From Actinoallomurus spadix (lineage in GTDB: Bacteria; Actinomycetota; Actinomycetes; Streptosporangiales; Streptosporangiaceae): a stretch of 64,000 nt of DNA. The notes under the pieces were generated by a model, which saw only the letters and a program-made list of their open reading frames with translations, was not told the DNA's origin and searched no databases. This document shows, one piece after another, positions 47,856 to 55,676 of this stretch. Within the stretch, counting starts at the first letter, position 1. Every line of letters starts with the position of its first letter. The position numbers and the translations under genes are program-made. The stretch lies in assembly GCF_024055725.1 (NCBI RefSeq), contig NZ_JAMXMX010000001.1, positions 403,627 to 467,626 of the forward strand, written 5' to 3'.

Positions 47856-48565
47856 GCACCGTCCCGCCCGTTCCCTCCGCTGGTGAGGAAGGACGCGTGA
47901 GCGAGCGGTTCGGCGAGCACGGCACCCCCCACGAAAAGAGCCGCGCCGACCCGCTGCGCGTGGTCGCGGTCGCGGCGGGCCTGGGCACCCCCTCCTCGAC
48001 TCGACTGCTGGCCGACCGCCTCGCCGCGGCCACCCGCGACCACCTGACCGAGGCCGGGCACCCCGCCGAGGTCACGGTGGTCGAGCTGCGCGACCTGGCC
48101 ACCGACATCGCGAACGCCATGGTCACCGGGTTCCCCGGGACCCGGCTGCGCACGACGATCGAGGCGGTCACCGGCGCGGACGGCCTGATCGCGGTCAGCC
48201 CGATCTTCTCGGCCTCCTACAGCGGGCTGTTCAAGTCGTTCTTCGACGTGATCGACAACACCGCCCTCGCCGGACGCCCCGTCCTGATCGCCGCGACCGG
48301 CGGCACCGCCCGTCACTCGCTCGCCCTCGAGCACGCGCTGCGGCCGCTGTTCACCTACTTGCGCGCGATCGTGGTCCCCACCGCGGTGTACGCCGCGCCG
48401 GAGGACTGGGGCACCGGCGGCGACGGCGCCGGCGACCTGGCGGCCCGGATCGGCCGGGCGGCGGGCGAGCTGGCCGCCCTGATGGGCCACCGCCCTCCCG
48501 CCTCCCCGGCGCAGGAGACCGTCGTGCCGTTCGAGGACCAGTTGGCGGCGCTGCGCCCGGACTGA
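47852..48565 (+). CDS. NAD(P)H-dependent FMN reductase (CE1759-type)
   Basis: 237 residues. LRVVAVAAGLGTPSSTRLLADR is the FMN phosphate loop of the flavodoxin-like reductases, and SPIFSASYSGLFKSFFDVID is diagnostic. The first 33 residues are poorly conserved. ATG 47852 overlaps the LLM stop, giving coupled translation. It supplies FMNH2 to the LLM enzyme. Its stop codon lies within the arm of a perfect hairpin shared with glgC. Confidence 0.94.
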   Translation: MSTVPPVPSAGEEGRVSERFGEHGTPHEKSRADPLRVVAVAAGLGTPSSTRLLADRLAAATRDHLTEAGHPAEVTVVELRDLATDIANAMVTGFPGTRLRTTIEAVTGADGLIAVSPIFSASYSGLFKSFFDVIDNTALAGRPVLIAATGGTARHSLALEHALRPLFTYLRAIVVPTAVYAAPEDWGTGGDGAGDLAARIGRAAGELAALMGHRPPASPAQETVVPFEDQLAALRPD

Positions 48566-48587
48566 GTCCCGCCGTGACTCAGTCCGG
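48557..48587. terminator. Convergent hairpin overlapping both stop codons
   Basis: CCGGACTGAGTC (48557-48568) pairs exactly with GACTCAGTCCGG (48576-48587) over a 7-base loop. The left arm holds the FMN reductase stop (48563-48565) and the right arm the glgC stop (48579-48581), so one element ends both transcripts. Confidence 0.75.
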
Positions 48588-49814
48588 CACGACCTGGTTC
48601 TTGCCCAGGACCCGTACGCCGCTGGCCGTGACGGTGAAGTGCTCCCGGTCGTAGTCCTCGTCGACGCCGATCCGGGCGCCATCGGGGATGACGACGTTCT
48701 TGTCGATGATGGCGTTCCGGACGACGGCGCCGCGCCCGACCCGTACGCAGTCCATCAGGACCGAGTCGTGCACGGACGCGCCGGCGTCGACGTAGACACG
48801 GGGCGACAGGATCGAACGCTCGGCCACCCCGCCGGCGAGGATGACGCCGGGGGAGACCATCGAGTCGACCGCGTACCCGCGCCGGCCCTCCTCGTTGAAC
48901 ACGAACTTGGCCGGCGGCAGCGGGTCGTGACCGGTGTAGATCGGCCACTCCTGGTTGTACAGGTTGAACACCGGGTGGATCGAGATCAGGTCCATATGCG
49001 CCTCGTAGAAGGCGTCCAGGGTCCCCACATCACGCCAGTACCCGCGGTCACGGTCGGTGGAGCCGGGCACCTCGTTGTCGGCGAAGTCGTAGACCTGCGC
49101 GCGGCCGGCCTTGACGAGCTTGGGGATGATGTTCCCGCCGACGTCGTGCTTGCTGGACAGGTCGGCGGCGTCCTCCTTCACCACGTCGACGAGGACCTGG
49201 GTGTCGAAGACGTAGTTGCCCATCGAGGCGTAGACCTGGTCGGGCGCGTCCGGCAGGCCCACCGCGTCCTTGGGCTTCTCCCGGAACGCCGCCACGCCGA
49301 CACCGTCCGGCCCGGTCTCGATCACCCCGAACTGGTCGGCGAGAGAGAGCGGCTGGCGGATGGCGGCGATGGTGACCCCCGCGCCGGACGCGATGTGCTG
49401 CTCGACCATCTGCCGAGGGTCCATGCGGTAGATATGGTCTGCGCCGAAGACGATCACGTGGTCGGGCCGCTCGTCCTCGATCAGGTTGAGGTTCTGCAGG
49501 ATCGCGTCGGCCGAGCCGGCGAACCACCGGGGTCCCAGGCGCTGCTGGGCGGGCACGGGTGTCACGTAGTTGCCCAGCAGCGTCGACATCCGCCACGTAC
49601 GGGACACGTGCCGGTCCAGACTGTGGCTCTTGTACTGCGTCAGCACCACGATCTTGAGGTAGCCGGCGTTCGCCAGGTTGGACAGCACGAAGTCGATCAG
49701 CCGGTACATTCCACCGAAGGGCACCGCGGGCTTGGCCCGGTCGGCCGTCAGCGGCATCAGCCGCTTGCCCTCCCCGCCCGCCAGCACCATCGCCAGGACA
49801 TGAGGTCTCGCCAT
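48579..49814 (-). CDS. glgC: Glucose-1-phosphate adenylyltransferase
   Basis: 411 residues. [25 protein letters not shown] is the nucleotidyltransferase signature (kept here in parts: AGGEGKRL and [10 protein letters not shown]), [11 protein letters not shown] and [10 protein letters not shown] follow, and the C-terminal part is the left-handed beta-helix. It makes ADP-glucose from ATP and glucose-1-phosphate for glycogen/alpha-glucan synthesis. It is divergent from glgA across 71 bases, so the pathway pair is jointly placed. GGGAGGG lies 13 bases upstream of the ATG. Confidence 0.97.
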   Translation of the reverse strand: MARPHVLAMVLAGGEGKRLMPLTADRAKPAVPFGGMYRLIDFVLSNLANAGYLKIVVLTQYKSHSLDRHVSRTWRMSTLLGNYVTPVPAQQRLGPRWFAGSADAILQNLNLIEDERPDHVIVFGADHIYRMDPRQMVEQHIASGAGVTIAAIRQPLSLADQFGVIETGPDGVGVAAFREKPKDAVGLPDAPDQVYASMGNYVFDTQVLVDVVKEDAADLSSKHDVGGNIIPKLVKAGRAQVYDFADNEVPGSTDRDRGYWRDVGTLDAFYEAHMDLISIHPVFNLYNQEWPIYTGHDPLPPAKFVFNEEGRRGYAVDSMVSPGVILAGGVAERSILSPRVYVDAGASVHDSVLMDCVRVGRGAVVRNAIIDKNVVIPDGARIGVDEDYDREHFTVTASGVRVLGKNQVVPD

Positions 49815-49885
49815 GGCCAGACCTTAGCCCTCCCACCAGCGTTGAAACAGGACGAGGAGGCATATTCGGCACTACGCTGCCGGGC

Positions 49886-51067
49886 ATGCGCGTCGACCTG
49901 CTCACCCGTGAATACCCGCCGGACGTCTACGGAGGCGCCGGAGTCCACGTCGAGTACCTGGCCCGGGAGCTGCGCCGGCTGTGCGACCTGCGGGTCCACT
50001 GCTTCGACGGCGAACGCGCCGAGCCCGGGGTGACCGGCTACCGCGTTCCCGCGCCGCTGCAGGCGGCGAACCCGGCCCTGCAGACCCTCGGCGTCGACCT
50101 GGAGATGGCCGCCGGCGCCGGGGGAGCGGACCTGGTCCACAGCCACACCTGGTACGCGAATCTCGCCGGGCACGTCGCCAAGCTCCTGCACGGCATCCCG
50201 CACGTGGTCACCACCCACAGCCTCGAGCCGCTGCGGCCCTGGAAGGCCGAGCAGCTCGGCGGCGGGTACGCGATCTCCTCCTGGGCCGAGCGCACCGCGA
50301 TCCTGGCCGCCGACGCGATCGTCGCCGTCTCCGAGGGCATCCGCCGCGACGTGCTCACCTGCTACCCCGAGGTCGACCCCGCCCGGGTCACGGTCCTGCA
50401 CAACGGCATCGACACCGACGAGTACGCCCCGGACCGGGGCACCGGCGTGCTCACCCGCCACGGCATCGACCCCGACCGCCCCTCCGTGGTGTTCGTCGGG
50501 CGCATCACCCGCCAGAAGGGCCTGCCCTACCTGCTGCGCGCCGCGCGCTCCTTCGATCCGGCCGCACAGCTCGTGCTGTGCGCCGGGGCACCCGACACCC
50601 CGGAGATCTCCGCGGAGGTCGAGGGTCTCGTCGAGGAGCTGCGCCGCGAGCGCGGCGGGATCGTCTGGATCGAGCAGATGCTGCCCCGCCCCGAGGTCGT
50701 GCAGATCCTCAGCCACGCGACCGTGTTCGTCTGCCCGTCGGTGTACGAGCCGATGGGCATCGTCAACCTGGAGGCCATGGCCTGCGAGGCGGCCGTCGTC
50801 GCCACCGCGACCGGTGGCATCCCCGAGGTCGTCGCCGATGGCGAGACGGGCCTGCTCGTCCCGATCGAGCAGGCCGCCGACGGCACCGGCACGCCCGTGG
50901 ACCCCGACCGCTTCGCCGCCGACTTCGCCGAACGCGTGAACGCGCTGCTCGCCGACCCCGGACGCGCCGCCGCGATGGGTGAGGCGGGCCGCCGCCGGGC
51001 GATCGAGCACTTCTCCTGGTCCCAGATCGCCCGCCGCACCCACGACCTGTACGCCGGGCTCCGGTGA
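49886..51067 (+). CDS. glgA: Actinobacterial glycogen synthase / maltose-1-phosphate synthase (GT4)
   Basis: 393 residues, GT-B fold of family GT4. The N-terminus REYPPDVYGGAGVHVEYL binds the donor, FVGRITRQKGLPYLL starts the second domain, and the E-x7-E pair is E288/E296 (EPMGIVNLE). This short actinobacterial form corresponds to mycobacterial GlgM (Rv1212c), which makes maltose-1-phosphate from ADP-glucose; which name fits here cannot be settled from sequence. TACGCT ends seven bases before ATG, so the transcript may be leaderless. Divergent from glgC. Confidence 0.95.
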   Translation: MRVDLLTREYPPDVYGGAGVHVEYLARELRRLCDLRVHCFDGERAEPGVTGYRVPAPLQAANPALQTLGVDLEMAAGAGGADLVHSHTWYANLAGHVAKLLHGIPHVVTTHSLEPLRPWKAEQLGGGYAISSWAERTAILAADAIVAVSEGIRRDVLTCYPEVDPARVTVLHNGIDTDEYAPDRGTGVLTRHGIDPDRPSVVFVGRITRQKGLPYLLRAARSFDPAAQLVLCAGAPDTPEISAEVEGLVEELRRERGGIVWIEQMLPRPEVVQILSHATVFVCPSVYEPMGIVNLEAMACEAAVVATATGGIPEVVADGETGLLVPIEQAADGTGTPVDPDRFAADFAERVNALLADPGRAAAMGEAGRRRAIEHFSWSQIARRTHDLYAGLR

Positions 51068-51238
51068 CACCGGCGTCACCCCGGTGACGCCCGCGGGCCC
51101 GGCGGCCGGCGGCCTTCCGCCGCTCCGGTCACCGGCCCCGCCGGCCCCGGGAACGGCCGCCGCGCCCGGCAAGGGCGCACCGGTCACAGGGCGTACCGGT
51201 CACGCCGCGCGTTTACGTGATTACCCGGATCCGGAAGT

Positions 51239-51281
51239 GCCCTTCTGCCGTGGACACTTGCGATGTCCCCGGCAGAAGGGC
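51239..51281 (+). promoter_or_regulatory. Long hairpin containing the ribosome site of the AraC gene
   Basis: GCCCTTCTGCCG (51239-51250) pairs exactly with CGGCAGAAGGGC (51270-51281), and inside it GGACA (51252-51256) pairs with TGTCC (51264-51268), leaving a 7-base loop. The AGAAGGG that would serve as SD is in the right arm, eight bases before ATG 51290. Confidence 0.7.
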
Positions 51282-51289
51282 GGTCGACG

Positions 51290-52141
51290 ATGAACGGCAT
51301 CGGGGGAGTCATCCTGGAATGCCCACAGCCACGGCCTGAACCACGGATGGTGACGGCCCGGCCCGAACCTCTCCTGCGCCCCTACGTGGCGGGATACGCC
51401 GGCCTTCGCGTCGACGCGGCCCGGCCGCTGAGCGGACGCGCCGTGGCGACCTGCGCGGTCACGATTTTCCTCGACTTCACCGTCTCCGTCCGGCTGATCA
51501 CCACGACCGAGCGGCCCCGCCGGGTCCAGGCCTCGCATGTCACCGGCCCGCACGACCGGCCGGTCCTGTTCGAGCAGCACAGCCACCACCGGGGGATGGC
51601 CGTCGCACTCACCCCGCCCGGGGCGTACGCGCTGTTCGGCGTGCCGATGCGGGAGCTGAGCAACACCACCGTGGACCTGGCCGACCTGCTGGGACGCCGC
51701 GCCGAGCACCTCACCGAACGACTTCACGCGGCGCCCGACTGGGCGACGCGGTTCGCGCTGCTGGACCGCCTGCTGCCCGCCTGGTTCCGCGCCGGACCGC
51801 AGGCGGCACCCGCCGTGCTGCGCGCCTGGCGGCTGCTGCGGCGCAGCGGCGGTGCGGTGAGCGTCGCCGCCCTGGCCGAGGAGGTCGGCGTGACCCGCCG
51901 CTACCTGGAGATGCGCTTCGCCGAACAGATCGGCCTGCCGCCCAAGACGACGGCCCGGCTCCTGCGTTTCGAGCGGTCCGCGCGCCTGCTCACCGCCTTC
52001 CCCGGCCCGCCGCCGGCGCGGATCGCCGGGATGTGCGGCTACGCGGACCAGGCCCACCTCACCCGGGAGTTCCGCAGGCTCGCGGGCCGCACGCCCACCG
52101 GGCTCCGCGCCGAGCACGCCGCCGCGACCACGTACCGCTGA
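51290..52141 (+). CDS. AraC-family transcriptional regulator
   Basis: 283 residues. A cupin-like N-terminal half (VTIFLDFTVSVRLIT, MAVALTPPGAYALFGVPM) and a C-terminal AraC HTH pair (VSVAALAEEVGVTRRYLEMRFAEQ, then IAGMCGYADQAHLTREFRRL). ATG 51290 directly follows the hairpin described at 51239-51281; a GTG-like start further up would lie inside it. No obvious target neighbour: glgA is upstream on the same strand, a secreted peptide downstream. Confidence 0.93.
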   Translation: MNGIGGVILECPQPRPEPRMVTARPEPLLRPYVAGYAGLRVDAARPLSGRAVATCAVTIFLDFTVSVRLITTTERPRRVQASHVTGPHDRPVLFEQHSHHRGMAVALTPPGAYALFGVPMRELSNTTVDLADLLGRRAEHLTERLHAAPDWATRFALLDRLLPAWFRAGPQAAPAVLRAWRLLRRSGGAVSVAALAEEVGVTRRYLEMRFAEQIGLPPKTTARLLRFERSARLLTAFPGPPPARIAGMCGYADQAHLTREFRRLAGRTPTGLRAEHAAATTYR

Positions 52142-52249
52142 TCACGCATCGCACTCACTCGCACACGCTTCGCATTCGTTCAAGACCCTGCCCAGGGGCC
52201 GCTCGTAGCGTCTGAGGTGCAATCCCCACCCGGACGAAAGGGTCCGCTC

Positions 52250-52543
52250 ATGCGAATACCGAAGATCACGGCGGCGGCCATCGTCGCCGGCACTCTGGTC
52301 ACCGGCGGCGTCACGCTCGCGTCCACCGCGAGCGCCGCGACGGCCGGCACCCGGGGGACGGTCACGCTCCGCTGCGACCACCCCTGCAGCAACCCGCCGG
52401 GGCCCGGCTGGCGTTACATCGACAACTACTTCTGGGCCAGCAGCTGCATCGACGTCGGCAACCGCGGCGTCAACAACCGCTCCTGGTCCAAGTACCAGTG
52501 CAAGGGCGACACCTGGACGAACTACGACCTCTGGGTGATCTGA
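52250..52543 (+). CDS. Small secreted cysteine-containing protein
   Basis: 97 residues. A signal peptide (about 1-29, KITAAAIVAGTLVTGGVTL then ASA) precedes a 68-residue mature part with four cysteines (C42, C46, C66, C84) and five tryptophans, so two disulfides are likely. RCDHPC and NYFWASSCIDVG are the clearest segments. I do not recognise a family. ATG 52250 follows GAAAGGG; a GTG-based upstream extension of 11 residues has no support. It is on its own, between AraC and the convergent MFS gene. Confidence 0.8.
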   Translation: MRIPKITAAAIVAGTLVTGGVTLASTASAATAGTRGTVTLRCDHPCSNPPGPGWRYIDNYFWASSCIDVGNRGVNNRSWSKYQCKGDTWTNYDLWVI

Positions 52544-52613
52544 CCCTGACCCGGTGCCGGCCGGGCGCCCCCCTCGGCGCCCGGCGGCCACCGGCGGCGA
52601 CGGCCGCGCCGGG

Positions 52614-53885
52614 TCACCCGGCGGCGCGGTCGCTCACCGGGCAGGGCGCCACGGGCACCGGTACGGCCGCCACCGACCGGGCCGCCCGCGCCCGCAGCGC
52701 ACCGGACACCGCGGCCGTCAGGGCCAGCGCGATGACCACGACGCCGTAGGCGGTGGCGGTCGCCCGCAGACCGAACGACGGCACCGCGGCTCCCGCGACA
52801 ACGGCGGGCACGCTGAAGCCCAGATAGCTGACCACGTACACCGCGGCGAACAGCTCCGCCCGCCGGTCCGGGCCGGCCAGCGCCGCCACGGACCGGAACG
52901 CCCCGAGGAAGGCGCCGCCGAAGCCGCAGCCGGCGACGGCCGTGGCGGTGAAGAACAGCGGCGTCGAGGCGGTGCCCAGCGCCAGGAGCGTGCCGCCGGT
53001 TCCGGCGGCCAGCGCCACCGACCCGGCGACCATGACGCGGTGCGGCGCCCGGTCGCGGACGAGTACCGAGGTCACGGCGCCGGCGCCGGTGAGGGTGGTG
53101 ACGACGAGCCCGCCGACCAGATGGTCGCCGATGTGCAGGACACCGGCCGTGAGCGAACCGCCCAGGGACAGGTACAGCCCGCCCATCGCCCAGGTCGCCA
53201 CGAGGCAGGGCGCGGCCGCCAGGAACGCCGCGCGGGCCGTGACGGGCACCGCCGCGCGGGGCCGCAGGGACGCCAGCGCACCCGGGCGCGGGACCACCAG
53301 GTCCGGCAGGAAGGCCACCACGGCCGCCAGCGCCAGGAACGCCGCGGTGAGCAGGACGAACACCAGGGTCGTCGGGCCCGGGGCGTACTGAACGAGCGCG
53401 CCGGCGCCCAGCGCCCCGGCGGCCAGGCCCAGGGTGGGGGCCACGCTGTTGACCAGCGACCCCAGCCGCGCGCCGGGCTGCAGGTCGACCAGGCCGGCGC
53501 TGATGGCCCCGGTCGCGGCGCCGGTCGCCAGGCCCTGCACGGTGCGGGCGGCCAGGAGCGTCCCGACGTCCCCGGCGGTCAGGAACAGGACCATCGCGGT
53601 GGTCTCGGCCAGCAGGGCACCGATCAGGACGGGCCGGCGGCCGAGGAAGTCCGACAGGCCGCCGACGGTGAGCAGCGCGATCAGCAGGGCGAGGGCGTAG
53701 ACGGCGAACACGAGCGTGAGGGTGGTCACCGAGAACCCCCACCGGTGCTGGTAGACGACGTACAGCGGGGACGGGGCGCTCGCGGCCACCGTGAAGGTGA
53801 GCAGGGTGGCGCCCAGCAGCCAGAACCCCGCCCTGTGCGGCAGGCGCAGGGCCGCCGGTGACCCGGCGCGGTCGTCTGGGGGCAT
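52614..53885 (-). CDS. MFS transporter (drug efflux type)
   Basis: 423 residues with 12 hydrophobic segments. The loop 2-3 motif is GGLSDFLGRRPVLIGALL (motif A), and SPLYVVYQHRWGFSVTTLTL follows helix 1, as in the Ynfm/Bcr-like exporters. ATG 53885 has GGAGGAG eight bases upstream. Divergent from an ArsR regulator with an operator overlapping each promoter. Efflux of a compound sensed by the ArsR protein is inferred. Confidence 0.95.
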   Translation of the reverse strand: MPPDDRAGSPAALRLPHRAGFWLLGATLLTFTVAASAPSPLYVVYQHRWGFSVTTLTLVFAVYALALLIALLTVGGLSDFLGRRPVLIGALLAETTAMVLFLTAGDVGTLLAARTVQGLATGAATGAISAGLVDLQPGARLGSLVNSVAPTLGLAAGALGAGALVQYAPGPTTLVFVLLTAAFLALAAVVAFLPDLVVPRPGALASLRPRAAVPVTARAAFLAAAPCLVATWAMGGLYLSLGGSLTAGVLHIGDHLVGGLVVTTLTGAGAVTSVLVRDRAPHRVMVAGSVALAAGTGGTLLALGTASTPLFFTATAVAGCGFGGAFLGAFRSVAALAGPDRRAELFAAVYVVSYLGFSVPAVVAGAAVPSFGLRATATAYGVVVIALALTAAVSGALRARAARSVAAVPVPVAPCPVSDRAAG

Positions 53886-53899
53886 GGTGAGCTCCTCCG

Positions 53900-53968
53900 A
53901 TAGTTCCATGATTTTCGAACTATTCGGAGGTTATCCCACCGGGCCTAACTGTTCAACTATTATCGAAC
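53900..53968. promoter_or_regulatory. Two GTTC-N10-GAAC operators in the MFS/ArsR divergent promoter
   Basis: Site 1 is 53903-53920 (within ATAGTTC...GAACTAT, 53900-53923); site 2 is 53951-53968. Both have the same arms and spacing. TATTAT (53958-53963) inside site 2 is the -10 of the ArsR gene, six bases from its ATG, so binding blocks a leaderless promoter. Confidence 0.75.
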
Positions 53969-53969
53969 C

Positions 53970-54362
53970 ATGCCTGGATCCACCCGTGAGCTCCCTCATC
54001 CCGACGCGGCGGACCTCCTCCTGACCGACGTGCTGTTCGCGCTCAGCGATCCGGCGCGACTGGAGATCACCCGCCGGCTCGCCGAAGGCCCCCTGGAGGT
54101 CGCGGCCTGCCAGCCCACCGGCGGGGACATCCCCAAATCGACCCTGTCGCACCACCTGAAGACGCTGCGGGAGGCCGGCGTCGTCCGCAACGTCCCGCAC
54201 GGCCGGCAGCGTTACGTCAGCCTCCGCCGCGACGACCTGGAGCAGCGATTCCCCGGCCTGCTCAGCGCCGTCCTGCACGCCACCCCGGCCGGCGAGCAGT
54301 CCGCGGCCCGGGCCGCTAGTGACGCCACCGCGGGCCCCGGCCCGGGCCCGGCGCAGCGTTAA
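53970..54362 (+). CDS. ArsR-family transcriptional regulator
   Basis: 130 residues. DVLFALSDPARLEITRRL, IPKSTLSHHLKTLREAGVV and HGRQRYVSLRRDDLEQRFPG form the winged helix in the usual order. No metal-binding CxC is visible in the recognition helix; C107-like positions are absent, so it is likely a non-metal ArsR that senses an organic ligand or redox. Leaderless start at ATG 53970. Controls itself and the divergent MFS exporter through the paired operators. Confidence 0.95.
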   Translation: MPGSTRELPHPDAADLLLTDVLFALSDPARLEITRRLAEGPLEVAACQPTGGDIPKSTLSHHLKTLREAGVVRNVPHGRQRYVSLRRDDLEQRFPGLLSAVLHATPAGEQSAARAASDATAGPGPGPAQR

Positions 54363-54404
54363 CATCGCAGGTCACGCCATCGCCGACGGAAGGACCACCC
54401 TGCC

Positions 54405-54836
54405 GTGTCCACGCCCGACTCTCCGATCCCGCGCTTCCACCTGGCCATGCCCGTCGACGACCTGGACGCCGCCCGGACCTTCTACGGCGACGTCCTCGGC
54501 TGCGCGCAGGGCCGCAGCTCCGGCACCTGGATCGACTGGAACCTGCACGGCCACCAGTTCGTCACCCACCTGGCGCCCCGCCGCGCCGAGCGCGCGCACA
54601 ACCCGGTCGACGGCCACGACGTCCCCGTGCCGCACTTCGGCCTGATCCTGACCATCCCGGAGTTCCACCGGCTCGCCGGCCGGTTCCGCGCGGCCGGCGT
54701 CACCTTCGTCATCGAGCCCTACCTGCGCTTCGCCGGCCTGCCCGGCGAGCAGTGGACGATGTTCCTGCTGGACCCGGCGGGCAACGCGCTGGAGTTCAAG
54801 GCCTTCGCCGACGACACGCAGGTCTTCGCCGTCTGA
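54405..54836 (+). CDS. VOC family protein (glyoxalase-fold dioxygenase-like)
   Basis: 143 residues. [22 protein letters not shown] opens the fold (metal His in FHLAMPV), [15 protein letters not shown] is central and [19 protein letters not shown] ends it with the metal Glu. The three metal positions (His, His, Glu) look present. GTG 54405 follows GGAAGGA by nine bases. It lies 42 bases after ArsR on the same strand, so it may belong to the MFS/ArsR regulon. Confidence 0.9.
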   Translation: MSTPDSPIPRFHLAMPVDDLDAARTFYGDVLGCAQGRSSGTWIDWNLHGHQFVTHLAPRRAERAHNPVDGHDVPVPHFGLILTIPEFHRLAGRFRAAGVTFVIEPYLRFAGLPGEQWTMFLLDPAGNALEFKAFADDTQVFAV

Positions 54837-55055
54837 CCGCGCTCACGCGGATGCGGAGGGCCGTGCGGGGCGGATGGTCGCGCGGGGCGATGGTCGGTGC
54901 ACCGGGCGCGCCGGCGGCGGCCTTCCTCGTCGGCCGGGTTGTCGAACCTCTATCCCCGGTAGTGATTTCTCACCACGGACGGCAGGAATGGCAACGATAG
55001 CGGTCGTGTTCCAGCTTCGCCCGGCCCGGGCATTGTAGTGTGGCTCGAAAGAAGT

Positions 55056-55099
55056 GGGCCTCCTGCCCGGAGCGGCCAATCTCCGTGGGCAGGAGACCC
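55056..55099 (-). terminator. Hairpin terminator after the 46-codon gene
   Basis: A 13-bp stem with one mismatch (GGGCCTCCTGCCC, 55056-55068; GGGCAGGAGACCC, 55087-55099) with an inner GGAG/CTCC. On the reverse strand it is followed by ACTTCTTTC, a fair T-tract, and begins 22 bases after the stop at 55121. Confidence 0.7.
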
Positions 55100-55120
55100 G
55101 TTAAGGTCCCTGGGGCTGTG

Positions 55121-55261
55121 CTACCGGCCCCAGGGCCCGCTACCGTGTTCTTTGATCAACTCGACTACCAGCCAAATGACGAACTTGGCGGCGTCGAGTG
55201 ATGCGCGTCGGCGCCAGTAGCGCTTCTGCGGATCTTCGTCACGGTCGGACGGCCCCTTCAT
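55121..55261 (-). CDS. 46-residue basic/amphipathic small protein
   Basis: ATG 55261 is preceded by GGAGAGGGGGAACGAC, an excellent ribosome site. The product starts MKGPSDRDEDPQKRYWRRR and ends with a hydrophobic helix AAKFVIWLVVELIKEH and a Gly/Trp tail. Charged first half plus one short helix suggests membrane association. A hairpin terminator lies 22 bases downstream, so the unit is complete. A leaderless GTG at 55357 would add 32 residues of low-complexity sequence and is less likely. No family recognised. Confidence 0.65.
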   Translation of the reverse strand: MKGPSDRDEDPQKRYWRRRASLDAAKFVIWLVVELIKEHGSGPWGR

Positions 55262-55676
55262 GTCGTTCCCCCTCTCCTGTGTCGAGCCGCGGGGGGCGGC
55301 CGACCCTTCCGGACGGTCCGGAGCTCCTTGATCGTCCAGAAGGTGGGTAGGGGTCACCCAGGGCTGTCTACCTCCTCATTCTGGGTCATCGTCCCGGCGA
55401 TATCACGCCCCGGCCGCTGATGAGCCACCCGGCTTTCCCCGGAATCATCCGGAGTGCGCTACGGAATTGCCCGGAGTCTTCTCGGCCAGGTTACGGACGG
55501 ATCTTCGATCCGGTAATGATCCGCCCTCAATCGGCCATCTGTCAGATTGCGCGCTCCCGGGAATGACTGAGATTGACAAACCGCACGCGACGGTGAATTC
55601 CCGGCATCGGCGGGCTACCCTGATAAGTCGGCAGTCCGGATAAGACCGGAGAAGACCGGATGAATCCGAGGATTTC
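55262..55676. other. 415-base regulatory region between the small gene and the lipoyl-like fusion gene
   Basis: It holds CGGATCttcGATCCG (55498-55512, perfect 6-3-6 dyad), TTGACA (55573-55578, a good -35 with no clear -10 at normal spacing), and three direct copies of AG(T/A)CCGGA spaced exactly 10 bases (55633-55640, 55643-55650, 55653-55660) just ahead of the GTG at 55677. The array looks like a protein-binding site on one helix face. No gene seen. Confidence 0.5.

Noticed and set aside
51221..52117. 298-codon reverse frame over the AraC gene
   Set aside because: Shadow of a clear AraC gene; no domain and no ribosome site.
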